A stretch of 17,181 bases of DNA from positions 1-17,181 of the forward strand of contig JBGVRH010000097.1 in NCBI GenBank assembly GCA_045128275.1, read 5' to 3'. Both the position numbers and the translations under genes were made by a program. The notes beneath the pieces were generated by a model. It was not told where the DNA came from. It searched no databases and was given only the letters and a program-made list of their open reading frames with translations. Positions 1-7,039 of this stretch are shown here, piece by piece (the first letter of the stretch is position 1; each line of letters begins with the position of its first letter). Source of the stretch: CAMEON01 sp045128275. Its GTDB lineage: Bacteria; Bacillota; Clostridia; Oscillospirales; CAG-272.

Positions 1-217
1 AAATGCAAAATGCAAAATCAAGTGCGAATGAAACCTTTTGCTGGCGCAAAAGCCAATTTTTGTGGTAAGAATTTGTCATTCTACACTCCAAAAATGATTG
101 TCCCCTATAGAAAAATCATTCTTGCACACAATTTCCCGCATCGTCCCGCCGTTCTCTGATTTTGCATTTTGCATTTTGCATTTTGCATTTCGGTCGCAGA
201 CCGATAAACCCAAATTT
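1..217. repeat. Heptamer-ended intergenic element, copy A (left end cut by window edge)
   Basis: A 7-bp tandem repeat (AAATGCA) covers bases 1-18. Its reverse complement (TTTGCAT) is repeated four times at 161-188, so the two ends form a tandem-built terminal inverted repeat around about 140 bp of unique sequence. Inside, CTTTTGC at 35-41 pairs with GCAAAAG at 46-52. Directly after the right end, TCGGTC (190-195) and GACCGA (199-204) form a hairpin with a three-base loop, continuing into ATAAACCCAAATTT at 204-217. Very similar hairpin tails occur at 15768-15802 and 17128-17174. Short open frames across this stretch are AT-rich with no family resemblance, so I regard it as noncoding. It resembles a miniature dispersed element, but no transposase or target duplication is visible. 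Confidence 0.65.
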
Positions 218-334
218 TTCCACTTATACTTTCCTCTTCTACCGCCCACACTATCCACAGAGCCACAAGCCAAAGATACTTCCGAACAGCCCGCTGTGCT
301 CGCTTTCGTGAAGAGATCAACGCTACTTATAACG
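218..334. other. Intergenic DNA with a weak promoter-like hexamer
   Basis: No gene is visible here. The only regulatory-looking item is TATAAC at 328-333 with a poor -35 match (TTTCGT at 304-309, 18-bp spacer), in the right orientation for the small gene at 466. The match is too weak for a firm promoter call. Confidence 0.3.
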
Positions 335-446
335 GCCACAGCCCCGTGTTGTGTTCCTCATAGGTAGACGGGGCTGTGGCTCTCCTCCCCGGGGAAGCCT
401 CCGGGGAGGGTGCTTTCCAAATCACGGCAGAGGAGACTCCCCTGCC
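335..446 (+). repeat. Cluster of three hairpins in the leader of the 466-771 gene
   Basis: Three inverted repeats follow one another. GCCACAGCCCCGT (335-347) pairs perfectly with ACGGGGCTGTGGC (368-380) over 13 bp. CCTCCCCGG (384-392) pairs perfectly with CCGGGGAGG (401-409). GGCAGAGGAG (426-435) pairs with CTCCCCTGCC (437-446) with one mismatch. None is followed by a T run, so they are not ordinary terminators. They lie just upstream of the start codon at 466 and could form a structured leader, or be a degenerate dispersed palindromic repeat of the kind common in gut Clostridia. Confidence 0.5.
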
Positions 447-465
447 CGAAAGGTATGGTCATACG

Positions 466-771
466 ATGAACACCATTCAACGCATCCGACAGGCCTCGGC
501 GTGGGGTCTCTCCGCCCTGGCCCTGTCCGCGGTACTGCTCTGCTCGGTGGCCTGCACCGGGGGCGGCGACAAGAACCCCGACGGCACCCAGGGCGGTACC
601 ACGGCAGTCACCACACCCGCGAACGGGAACAACGGCACCGGCTCCACCACTACCCGACCTCTCGACCCCGACGCAGGGACTGTCGATCCCAACGGCAACG
701 CCGGCGATCCTCCCACCGGCACCGAGGGCGGCACGAGAAGCCGCGGCATCCTGCCCCGCATGATCCACTGA
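466..771 (+). CDS. Small putative lipoprotein, function unknown
   Basis: This is a 101-residue protein with a basic N-terminus (MNTIQRIRQ), a hydrophobic stretch at about residues 13-25, and a cysteine in SVACTGG that could be the lipidated residue. The lipobox is imperfect, since position -3 is Ser rather than Leu. After the Cys the chain is low-complexity Gly/Thr/Asn/Pro/Asp with no recognisable domain, ending in a short basic tail (RSRGILPRMIH). The frame stays open upstream to 376, but the signal peptide argues for the start at 466. GAAAGG at 449-454 is only a fair ribosome binding site. I do not recognise a family. The gene stands alone, convergent with the GpsA-like gene. It may be a lipid-anchored spacer protein, or a remnant that kept only the export signal and linker. 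Confidence 0.5.
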   Translation: MNTIQRIRQASAWGLSALALSAVLLCSVACTGGGDKNPDGTQGGTTAVTTPANGNNGTGSTTTRPLDPDAGTVDPNGNAGDPPTGTEGGTRSRGILPRMIH

Positions 772-820
772 TCAAGCCCCTCCGCCGTCCGTCATTGGGC
801 GGGAGGCACAGTCGTCATGG

Positions 821-872
821 GAAAAACAAATCCGCCCCCGCGGGAATTCCTGCGGAGGCGGTGTTTTTGTTT
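821..872. terminator. Bidirectional hairpin terminator between converging genes
   Basis: The arms around 822-843 and 849-871 pair (AAAAACA...TCCGCC...CCGC against GCGG...GGCGG...TGTTTTTGTT) with a few mismatches around a GAATT loop. The arm has an A run on one side and a T run on the other, so it can end transcription from the lipoprotein on + and from the leftward gpsA on -. The T run ends 4 bp before the gpsA-like stop codon. Confidence 0.7.
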
Positions 873-874
873 AC

Positions 875-1846
875 TTACACGTAAAACTCGGTCTTCAGCG
901 TCCGTCCGAACAGCCCGTCCAGCTCCTCCCCGGGGTCGTTGCCCTCGTAGAGGATACGGTAGACCGCTTGGCATATAGGCAGGTCGACGCCGTAGGTTTG
1001 TCCCAGAAGCACCAGGGCGCGGACGGTGGCGTAGCCCTCGGCCAGTTCGGTAAAGCGTTCTCTCTTGATGAAGGCCTCGCCGAAGGCGCGGTTGTGGGAG
1101 AATTTCGAAAAGACCGTGGCCTCGTAGTCACCCAGGTGGCAGAGACCGTAAGCCGAAAGCTCACTGCCTCCCATAGCTGAGATCAAACGGGCGATCTCTC
1201 GGGTGCCGCGAGACATGAGCGCGCCCTTGAGGGTGGTCAGCCCCGCTCCGTCCAGCATACCCGCCGCAATACCGATGACGTTTTTGGAGGCCGCGCCAAT
1301 CTCACTGCCGATGAGATCGGTACCGTAGTAGAATCGGATGATGTCCCCCGAGAAGGCATCTACCAAGCGGCCCTTGGTCGCCTCGTCCTCGGAGTCGATG
1401 ACCATGCAGTTCGGGATGCCGGCGTAAAATTCCTGGACGTGGCCGGGACCGACCCAAACCGCAACCTTGGCCGACGCAGGGAGGAACTCCTCCGCCACCT
1501 CGGTGAGCCGCTTGCCCGTGGCGGCCTCAATGCCCTTCATGCAGAGGACGAAGGTCTTCCCCGTCAGATCATAGGCGGACAGCTCAGTCATAAGGGCGCG
1601 GAGGCCCTGGGCGCCGACGGATATGATGACGGTCTCGCAATCCGAGGTCAGGCAGTCGGCAAGGCTCGTGGTGAGCCGCACCGTATCGGGCAGAGTCAGG
1701 AGATCATTCCGTCCTTCGGACAGAAAGCGTTGCATATGGGGAGACGAGGATCGGCCGTACAGGGTCAGATCGTGTCCCTTGCGGGAGGCCAGATACCAGG
1801 TAATGAGGGACCCCCAGCGGCCGCAGCCTATGACGGTGATCTTCAT
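875..1846 (-). CDS. gpsA: Divergent NAD(P)-dependent glycerol-3-phosphate dehydrogenase
   Basis: This 323-residue protein matches the usual GpsA length and layout. GpsA enzymes convert dihydroxyacetone phosphate and glycerol 3-phosphate in the cytoplasm for phospholipid synthesis. An N-terminal Rossmann fold opens with GCGRWG (7-12), followed by the KGIE segment at 104-107. The segment SKNVIGIAAGMLDGAGL (187-203) carries the expected catalytic lysine K188. SRG (212-214), GLCHLGD (234-240) and HNRAFGE (251-257) match the substrate domain. Several normally strict motifs differ: the usual GSWGTALA is GRWGSLIT here, and the usual GPS(H/F)AEE is GPGHVQE at 133-139. The start codon overlaps the stop of the upstream Sel1 gene as ATGA, with AAAGGAGG upstream, so translation is probably coupled. 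The fold assignment is confident; the exact substrate is less so given these changes. Confidence 0.82.
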   Translation of the reverse strand: MKITVIGCGRWGSLITWYLASRKGHDLTLYGRSSSPHMQRFLSEGRNDLLTLPDTVRLTTSLADCLTSDCETVIISVGAQGLRALMTELSAYDLTGKTFVLCMKGIEAATGKRLTEVAEEFLPASAKVAVWVGPGHVQEFYAGIPNCMVIDSEDEATKGRLVDAFSGDIIRFYYGTDLIGSEIGAASKNVIGIAAGMLDGAGLTTLKGALMSRGTREIARLISAMGGSELSAYGLCHLGDYEATVFSKFSHNRAFGEAFIKRERFTELAEGYATVRALVLLGQTYGVDLPICQAVYRILYEGNDPGEELDGLFGRTLKTEFYV

Positions 1847-4800
1847 ACCGCATCAATCCTCCTTTCGCGGGAATCGCCCTTCGCCTCGGCGCGAAGCTTC
1901 TTTTCCAGCTCCCTCACCTTGGCCTCGGCCTTGGGATAGCCCAGCTTGAGGGCCTTGCTGTAGTATTTGAAGGCCTCCACACCGTCGGCCACGTCCACGC
2001 CGACCCCTTGCTCGTAGCACTCGCCCAGGACAAAGCAGGCCTCGGCGTGGGTCTTGGAGGCGGAGGTCAGATGGCGGATGGCCTCCCGGGGATTGCGGGG
2101 GGCACCCACACCGTGAAGCAGGCACCAGCCGTAGCTGTAACGGGCCCAGATCTGACCCTGGGGAGGATTCTGTCCTCGCGGCACCTGAATCCTCATGGAT
2201 ACCACCTCGCGGTAGCACTCGGCGGCGGCGGCGGGATCGGCAGGGAGTCCCTCCCCGAAGAAGAGGCAGTCACCCAGATAGTTGAGGGCGGCGGCCAGCA
2301 TGGCGGGGGTGACCTCGGCCGACACGTAAACAGGACGGTCGGCAGGCGCGGAGGTGGGGATCATGCCAAAGCTGAACAGGGTAGGGGTAGGCCACAGGGC
2401 GGTGTAGTAGTCGGTCATCCAACCACTGTGGGAGCGGGCGGCGGGATGATCGCGTTTGGTGTCGGAATCGGGCGCGCGGCGGTTCAGCCGTCCTCGGGCA
2501 TAGGCACTCGCGGGGGTAGGGAGACCCTTGCGGCGGGACTTCTTCTCCTTGGGGGAGGTGGCCTCCACGTAGGCAGACTCGTAGGCATACATACGGGCCA
2601 GATCCTCTCGGGCGGCGGTATGACCCATGAGAATGGCGCGAACCAGGTAGGTAAAGGATTCACGGCGGCTCTCCCCGTCGGCAAAGTGGACGGCGCGGAG
2701 GACGGCCAGGCGGTAGCAGGCCTCGGCGCGGGCGCGGCGGTCAGCCAGACGGCGGCTCTCGCGGCGTTCACGGAGGGTGTACTCCCCGCATTCGGACTCG
2801 GTATCGGGGGTTTCAATGGCGCGGAGGTAGGCCTCCTCCGCCTGCTCGGGAGAGGGCTCACGGTCCACCCCCGCGTAGTACAGGTCTCCCAGCCACAAGG
2901 ACGCGGTAACCCGTCCCTTCTCGGCACGGGCGACCTTGTTCAAGAACCACAGGGCGGTGGTGGGATCCTTGGGGGTGCCGTAGCCGCGGTAGGCGCAGGC
3001 GGCCATGCTGACGTAAGCGTCCAGACTTCCCTCCTCGGCACCTCCCGCCAGGGATCGCCAGGTCTGAACCTTGGCAAGCTCGGCAGAGCCCTCGTCTCCC
3101 TCGGCGGCGGCGGCCTCAGCCACCTGTCGGGAGCAGTTGGCCAGGCTCAAAAGGGCGTCGATGGGGCTATCTGTGGCCATCTCGGATATGTACGCGCGGG
3201 AGGTACCCACACGGGCGGCCTCCATATAGTAGCGCAGGGACTCATCCTCGGCGGTGGCCGTCTCGGGCTTCAAAAGACCGTAGGCGTACAGATCACCCAA
3301 GGCGGTCAAGCTCCCCACGTGGTCGGCGGCGGCGGCATCTCTGAAATATGCGGCCGCCAGGGTCACTCGCTCTGCGGGAGTCAGATTCCCCTCAATGGCA
3401 GGATTTCCTCGGTCACCGATGGCGTAGAGGGCGCAGTAGCCCAGCATATACAGGGCGGCTCCCGCGGCCTCGGCCAGAGTCAGGCCCGACTCGGCCAGGA
3501 TTCCTTCGGGACGGGTCTCCCGTCTCACGTGATCCCCGCTCTCGGCCCACAGGGTCGCGGCATCGGCAAAGCAAGCCACGGCGCGGTCGCGGTTGCGCAC
3601 CAGGGTTCGGCCCTCCAGGTAGCACATACCCTGCTCGTAGCAGGCGGGCAGACAGCCTCCCTCGGCGGCTTCGGTCAACCAGGCCAGGCGGCGCTCCTCG
3701 TCACGGCGCACACCGCGTCCCTCTCCGTAGTACAGGGACAGGACGTAGGCGGCATCGGCCACGCCTCCCTCGGCGGCTCTCTCCAAAAGGCGGGCGGCAT
3801 AGCTGTAATCGGGAGCCTGCTCGGCGGGAATAACGTCCGTATCCAGAGTATGGGCAGGATGGATGGGCTCCTCTGCGGGAGCGGCGTTGAGGATCACGGC
3901 CTTTCCGCGCAGACCTCGGTCGTAGCAGAGGGCCAGGCGGTACATGGCGTAGGGATGTCCCCCCTCCACGGCGGTCTCGTACAGGCGGACGGCCTTGGCG
4001 GGATCCACCTCCACGCCTCTGCCCTCCTCGTAGCACAGACCCAGACGGCAGGCGGCCTCGGGCAGTTCGGTAGCGGCGCGGGCATACCATTCTACGGCGG
4101 CGGTCATATCCCGCACCACACCCAAACCATGCTCATAGCACCCGCCCAGATTGTTCTGCGCGGGAGGGTAGCCGTTTTTGGCGGCGCGCTCATAGGACAG
4201 GAAGGCGCGGTGGAGATCCACAGAGGTACCGATGCCCTGCTCACAGCAGACACCCAGGGCAAACTGACCTCCCTCATCCCCCATCTCGGCAGACAGGGCA
4301 AAGAGACGGAAGGCTCGCTCCGCGTCGGCAGGCAGGCCGTAGCCACGGCGGTAGGCATCGCCCAGGCAACAAATGGCCTCCGCGCTCCCCAGGTACAGGG
4401 CGTAGCGATACCACACCAGGGCGCGGGTGGGGTGAGGCGGAATTCCCGTAGCGGGATCGCCCTCGGCCATGAGCCGACCCAGGGTCACGGCGGCACGAGC
4501 CACCGAGAAGCCCGCGGAGGCATCGGCGGAGGGTTGATTCTTCCCATTTCGGATCGCCTCGGTCATCTCCCGAATCCAGCCGTCCTCGGGGAGATCGGTG
4601 TGGGTCACGCGGCTCTTGCCGAAGCTCACGGCGGCCAGGGAATCCAGACGGCTCTCGCTCACGGATCTGCCGCCTGCGGTCAGCTTGCGACGCAGAGCCG
4701 CCTTCAGACGGGAGCGGCGAAGCTGGCGCATGGTCACACAGGTGATCTGCTCTCCCGTGGGATGTCCCAGAAGGGACAGGGAAAAGCCCCCCTCCCCCTC

Positions 4801-5727
4801 GGCGGACGCGGAGCCGAATTGACAGGCCAGATACAGGGCGCGGGCGGCGGCGCGGTAGTCCTTGGGAGTACCCACCCCGTCGCGGTAGAGGAGTCCCAGC
4901 TCGTAGAGAGCGGGGGCATAGCCATCCTCGGCGGCGAGCTTGAAGCAGTCCAGGGCTCGTTCAGGATCCTTCATGACCCCCAGGCCCTCCAGATAGCACT
5001 TGCCTCTGTGATAATCTCCTTGGGGAGCCCCTGCGGCGGCCGCCTCGGTAAAGAGGCGGAAGGCGGCCGCGGGATCTCGCTCGGTTCCCCGCCCCATCAG
5101 ATACAGTTCGCCCATACGGATGCGGGCGTTGAGGATCCCCTTGTCGGCGGCCAGCCTCAGCCAATGGGCGGCCTCCACCTCCAGCTTGGGAACCCCCTCC
5201 CCCCGCTCGTAGGCCATACCCAGGGCATAGCAGGCCTGAGGATCTCCCTTATGGGCGGCCACGGCGGCGGCGATGGTACGGCCAAAGGTATCCTCCACAC
5301 AGCGAACCGCCGAGAAGCAGGCCTCCTGCCCCGCCAGATGGCGGACAAAGAGACGGTGGATGAACAGGGCCACGGCGTTGCGGTCGGGAGAGGTGGCAGA
5401 GGGGGCGGGGATCAGCACCGCGTCACCCTCGGCAGAGGAGCAGAAACGGCTGTCCAGGCCATTCTCCTCCATGCTCACGCACAGAACGGGAAGCTTTCTC
5501 GCCAGGGCGCGGCGGATATCCGAAGCCACCGTCTCGGCGGCCTCGGCGGCAGGATTGGTCAGGGCGATGAGAAGGGAGGCCTCGGTCAGGGTCTCTTCCC
5601 TGTGCTGGGGCTCGGTCATCTCATGGATGCAGGAAAAGCGGAAGCCGTAACGGGACAGACCGCGGCAAAAGCTGTCCGTCTCTTCGCGGCGGGCCAGGGC
5701 ATGGGTCACGCAAACGTATGCGGGCAT
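1843..5727 (-). CDS. TIR-like domain plus ~20 Sel1 repeats, giant scaffold protein
   Basis: The protein has 1294 residues. Residues 1-135 alternate beta strands and helices like a TIR/flavodoxin-like domain: AYVCVTHA, FRFSCIH, SLLIALTN, LPVLCVS, then a C-terminal helix. At the helix where bacterial TIR NADases carry a catalytic Glu the sequence reads VASDIRRALARK, so Asp may replace it; I infer the domain is probably non-catalytic. From about residue 155 to the end run roughly 20 Sel1-type helical repeats (pattern LG..Y..G.GV..D...A..W...AA..G), for example YALGMAYERGEGV and LGECYEQGVGV. They are broken by longer inserts at about 310-400 and a very basic, probably disordered insert near 1055-1100. 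There is no signal peptide, so it is likely a cytoplasmic protein-interaction scaffold. GGAG lies about 9 bp before the ATG. The gene is translationally coupled to gpsA downstream. Function unknown. Confidence 0.85.
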   Translation of the reverse strand: MPAYVCVTHALARREETDSFCRGLSRYGFRFSCIHEMTEPQHREETLTEASLLIALTNPAAEAAETVASDIRRALARKLPVLCVSMEENGLDSRFCSSAEGDAVLIPAPSATSPDRNAVALFIHRLFVRHLAGQEACFSAVRCVEDTFGRTIAAAVAAHKGDPQACYALGMAYERGEGVPKLEVEAAHWLRLAADKGILNARIRMGELYLMGRGTERDPAAAFRLFTEAAAAGAPQGDYHRGKCYLEGLGVMKDPERALDCFKLAAEDGYAPALYELGLLYRDGVGTPKDYRAAARALYLACQFGSASAEGEGGFSLSLLGHPTGEQITCVTMRQLRRSRLKAALRRKLTAGGRSVSESRLDSLAAVSFGKSRVTHTDLPEDGWIREMTEAIRNGKNQPSADASAGFSVARAAVTLGRLMAEGDPATGIPPHPTRALVWYRYALYLGSAEAICCLGDAYRRGYGLPADAERAFRLFALSAEMGDEGGQFALGVCCEQGIGTSVDLHRAFLSYERAAKNGYPPAQNNLGGCYEHGLGVVRDMTAAVEWYARAATELPEAACRLGLCYEEGRGVEVDPAKAVRLYETAVEGGHPYAMYRLALCYDRGLRGKAVILNAAPAEEPIHPAHTLDTDVIPAEQAPDYSYAARLLERAAEGGVADAAYVLSLYYGEGRGVRRDEERRLAWLTEAAEGGCLPACYEQGMCYLEGRTLVRNRDRAVACFADAATLWAESGDHVRRETRPEGILAESGLTLAEAAGAALYMLGYCALYAIGDRGNPAIEGNLTPAERVTLAAAYFRDAAAADHVGSLTALGDLYAYGLLKPETATAEDESLRYYMEAARVGTSRAYISEMATDSPIDALLSLANCSRQVAEAAAAEGDEGSAELAKVQTWRSLAGGAEEGSLDAYVSMAACAYRGYGTPKDPTTALWFLNKVARAEKGRVTASLWLGDLYYAGVDREPSPEQAEEAYLRAIETPDTESECGEYTLRERRESRRLADRRARAEACYRLAVLRAVHFADGESRRESFTYLVRAILMGHTAAREDLARMYAYESAYVEATSPKEKKSRRKGLPTPASAYARGRLNRRAPDSDTKRDHPAARSHSGWMTDYYTALWPTPTLFSFGMIPTSAPADRPVYVSAEVTPAMLAAALNYLGDCLFFGEGLPADPAAAAECYREVVSMRIQVPRGQNPPQGQIWARYSYGWCLLHGVGAPRNPREAIRHLTSASKTHAEACFVLGECYEQGVGVDVADGVEAFKYYSKALKLGYPKAEAKVRELEKKLRAEAKGDSRERRIDAV

Positions 5728-5795
5728 GGTGAGGTCTCCTTTCGTAGAATCGTTGTTAGGCTTGCAATGTTTATCGGGGGGACGGCCTCCGGCGG

Positions 5796-5827
5796 CTTAA
5801 GAACCCTTTTGGAAAAGGGTTCTTAAG
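5796..5827. repeat. Perfect 15-bp inverted repeat
   Basis: CTTAAGAACCCTTTT (5796-5810) and AAAAGGGTTCTTAAG (5813-5827) are exact reverse complements separated by two bases (GG). There is no T run on either side, so it is not a typical terminator. It lies about 70 bp upstream of the Sel1 start codon. It could be a dispersed palindromic repeat, an operator, or a leader hairpin of the Sel1 mRNA. Confidence 0.7.
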
Positions 5828-5940
5828 AATCTCCTAAAACTTACTCAAAAATCATGCATTCGGCCATGGTCGCTGAGGCTCGAAAGCATTGATGCAACTT
5901 GAAAGTCAGAGCCGCACGAACCGAAACCCGTTACCATCTC

Positions 5941-5960
5941 AAAAACCCCCGCGGGGGCCC
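5941..5960 (-). terminator. Possible proB terminator
   Basis: Read on the minus strand, the palindrome CCCCCGCGGGGG (5946-5957) is followed immediately by TTTTT (5945-5941), about 95 bp past the proB stop. The stem is short because only a four-base loop is available, but the GC stem plus T run fits an intrinsic terminator. Confidence 0.4.
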
Positions 5961-6051
5961 CTCACCCCACTCTGATATTTGGAGAACGAGGGAAACGAGG
6001 AGGCGACATGCGCCAATTTGTGTAAGGACGCAATCCCCGATCGATTCAGTC

Positions 6052-6840
6052 TTACCGCTTGGCGGTAAAGTAAGTACCCACGTGCTCCCCGTCGAAGAGG
6101 CGGTAGAGAATATCGGGATCGTGGCCGTTCATGATGAACATGGGAATGCCCGCCTCGGTGGAGAGGGCGGCAGCGCGAAGCTTGGCCTCCATACCGCCCG
6201 TACCTCGCTCGGTGCCTGCCCCGCCTGCGGCGGCCAGGAGGGTGTCGGACAGATCGTCCACGCGGTCGATGAGGGTGGCATCGGGATGCTTGCGGGGATC
6301 CTTGTCGTAGAGGCCGTCCACGTCCGACAGGTTGATGAGCATATCGGCGTGGCAGACTCTGGCCACGTAGGCCGAGAGAATATCGTTGCCACCGAACTTG
6401 GTCAGCTCGTCGGTGGAGACGGGGTCGTTCTCGTTGACGATGGGGACACAGCCGCGGGAGAGGAGGGACTCGAAGGTGTTCTCAGCCAGGTCGCGGCGGA
6501 CGGGATTGTCCAGCACATCGCGGGTCAGCAGGATCTGGGCCACGGTGTGGCCGTAGAGGGAGAAGAGCTGGTCGTAGAGCCGCATGAGCTCGCTCTGACC
6601 GATGGCGGCCATGGCCTGCTTCTCGGCAATGGTGGTGGGTCTGGCGGCGCCCACCTTGGCCACCCCCGCCGAGACGGCGCCCGAGGAGACCAGAACCATT
6701 TCCTTTCCCGCGTTCTTAAAGTCAGACAGCACCCGCACCAGCGCCCCGATGCGGCGGAGATTCAATGCCCCCGTGGAGTGGGTGAGGGTAGAGGTACCCA
6801 CCTTGACCACGATGCGGCGGCTGTTTTCCGTCATACTCAT
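6052..6840 (-). CDS. proB: Glutamate 5-kinase, PUA-less form
   Basis: ProB phosphorylates glutamate with ATP, the first step of proline synthesis in the cytoplasm. The amino-acid kinase fold is plain: IVVKVGTSTLT near the N-terminus, LVSSGAVSAG, the substrate loop VPIVNENDPVSTDEL, FGGNDILSAYVA, INLSDVDGLYDKDP for nucleotide binding, and GTGGMEAKLRAA. With the ATG at 6840 the protein is 262 residues, so it lacks the C-terminal PUA domain found in the 367-residue E. coli enzyme; short forms are common in Firmicutes. A TTG at 6861 would add 7 residues but has no better ribosome binding site, and an ATG at 6834 is also possible. A strong minus-strand promoter lies about 100 bp upstream. Notably proA, the usual next gene, is not adjacent. 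Confidence 0.93.
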   Translation of the reverse strand: MSMTENSRRIVVKVGTSTLTHSTGALNLRRIGALVRVLSDFKNAGKEMVLVSSGAVSAGVAKVGAARPTTIAEKQAMAAIGQSELMRLYDQLFSLYGHTVAQILLTRDVLDNPVRRDLAENTFESLLSRGCVPIVNENDPVSTDELTKFGGNDILSAYVARVCHADMLINLSDVDGLYDKDPRKHPDATLIDRVDDLSDTLLAAAGGAGTERGTGGMEAKLRAAALSTEAGIPMFIMNGHDPDILYRLFDGEHVGTYFTAKR

Positions 6841-6881
6841 AAAAAATTTATCACTTTCCAAGAAAATTTACCAAAAAGCCC

Positions 6882-6910
6882 TTTTCAATCAGCAAGTTTT
6901 GTATTATAAT
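6882..6910 (+). promoter_or_regulatory. Candidate sigma-A promoter for zapA
   Basis: TTTTCA at 6882-6887 and a perfect TATAAT at 6905-6910 are separated by 17 bp. Transcription would start near 6917 and run into zapA. A second, weaker candidate (TTGGAA 6953-6958, 16 bp, TATATT 6975-6980) lies closer to the gene and could be used instead. Confidence 0.55.
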
Positions 6911-6935
6911 AAGGGTAGTGGGAGGTAGTGCCTTT

Positions 6936-6964
6936 ATTATACTCCCAAATCCTTGGAATTTCAA
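6936..6964 (-). promoter_or_regulatory. Sigma-A promoter for proB
   Basis: On the minus strand TTGAAA (6964-6959) is followed after exactly 17 bp by a perfect TATAAT (6941-6936). Transcription should begin near 6929, giving a leader of roughly 90 nt before the proB ATG at 6840. It faces the plus-strand candidate at 6882-6910. Confidence 0.8.
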
Positions 6965-7039
6965 GTACATTTTGTATATTCTGCCGTCCAAATCGTTTTT
7001 TTGTGCAAAAGGACGGCGAAAACAGGAAGGATAGACACC

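Larger units (their letters stand above)
5728..6051. other. Intergenic region between proB and the Sel1 gene
   Basis: No protein gene or RNA gene is evident in these 324 bp. The stretch holds a perfect palindrome at 5796-5827, a GC palindrome with a flanking A run at 5941-5957 (both listed separately), and the AAAGGAGA ribosome binding site of the Sel1 gene just before 5727. I found no convincing -35/-10 pair on the minus strand, so where transcription of the Sel1-gpsA pair starts remains open. Confidence 0.5.

Noticed and set aside
76..367. Short open frames on both strands around 76-367
   Set aside because: They read through tandem repeats and hairpins, lack ribosome binding sites and show no family features.
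351..884. A 177-residue plus-strand frame overlapping the small lipoprotein
   Set aside because: It is Arg/His/Pro-rich in the manner of a frame-shifted GC-rich gene, and it runs through the hairpin cluster and the terminator. The 466-771 frame has a signal-peptide-like start instead.
2008..5826. A 1272-residue open frame on the plus strand opposite the Sel1 gene
   Set aside because: It is an antisense shadow caused by G/C-ending codons and repeat structure. The minus-strand product has clear Sel1 repeats and a good ribosome binding site, while this one is Gly/Gln/His-rich without any domain.
6052..6068. Hairpin TTACCGC-TTG-GCGGTAA at the end of proB
   Set aside because: It has a three-base loop like the intergenic elements, but it lies in the last codons and stop of proB without a T run and is most likely chance.
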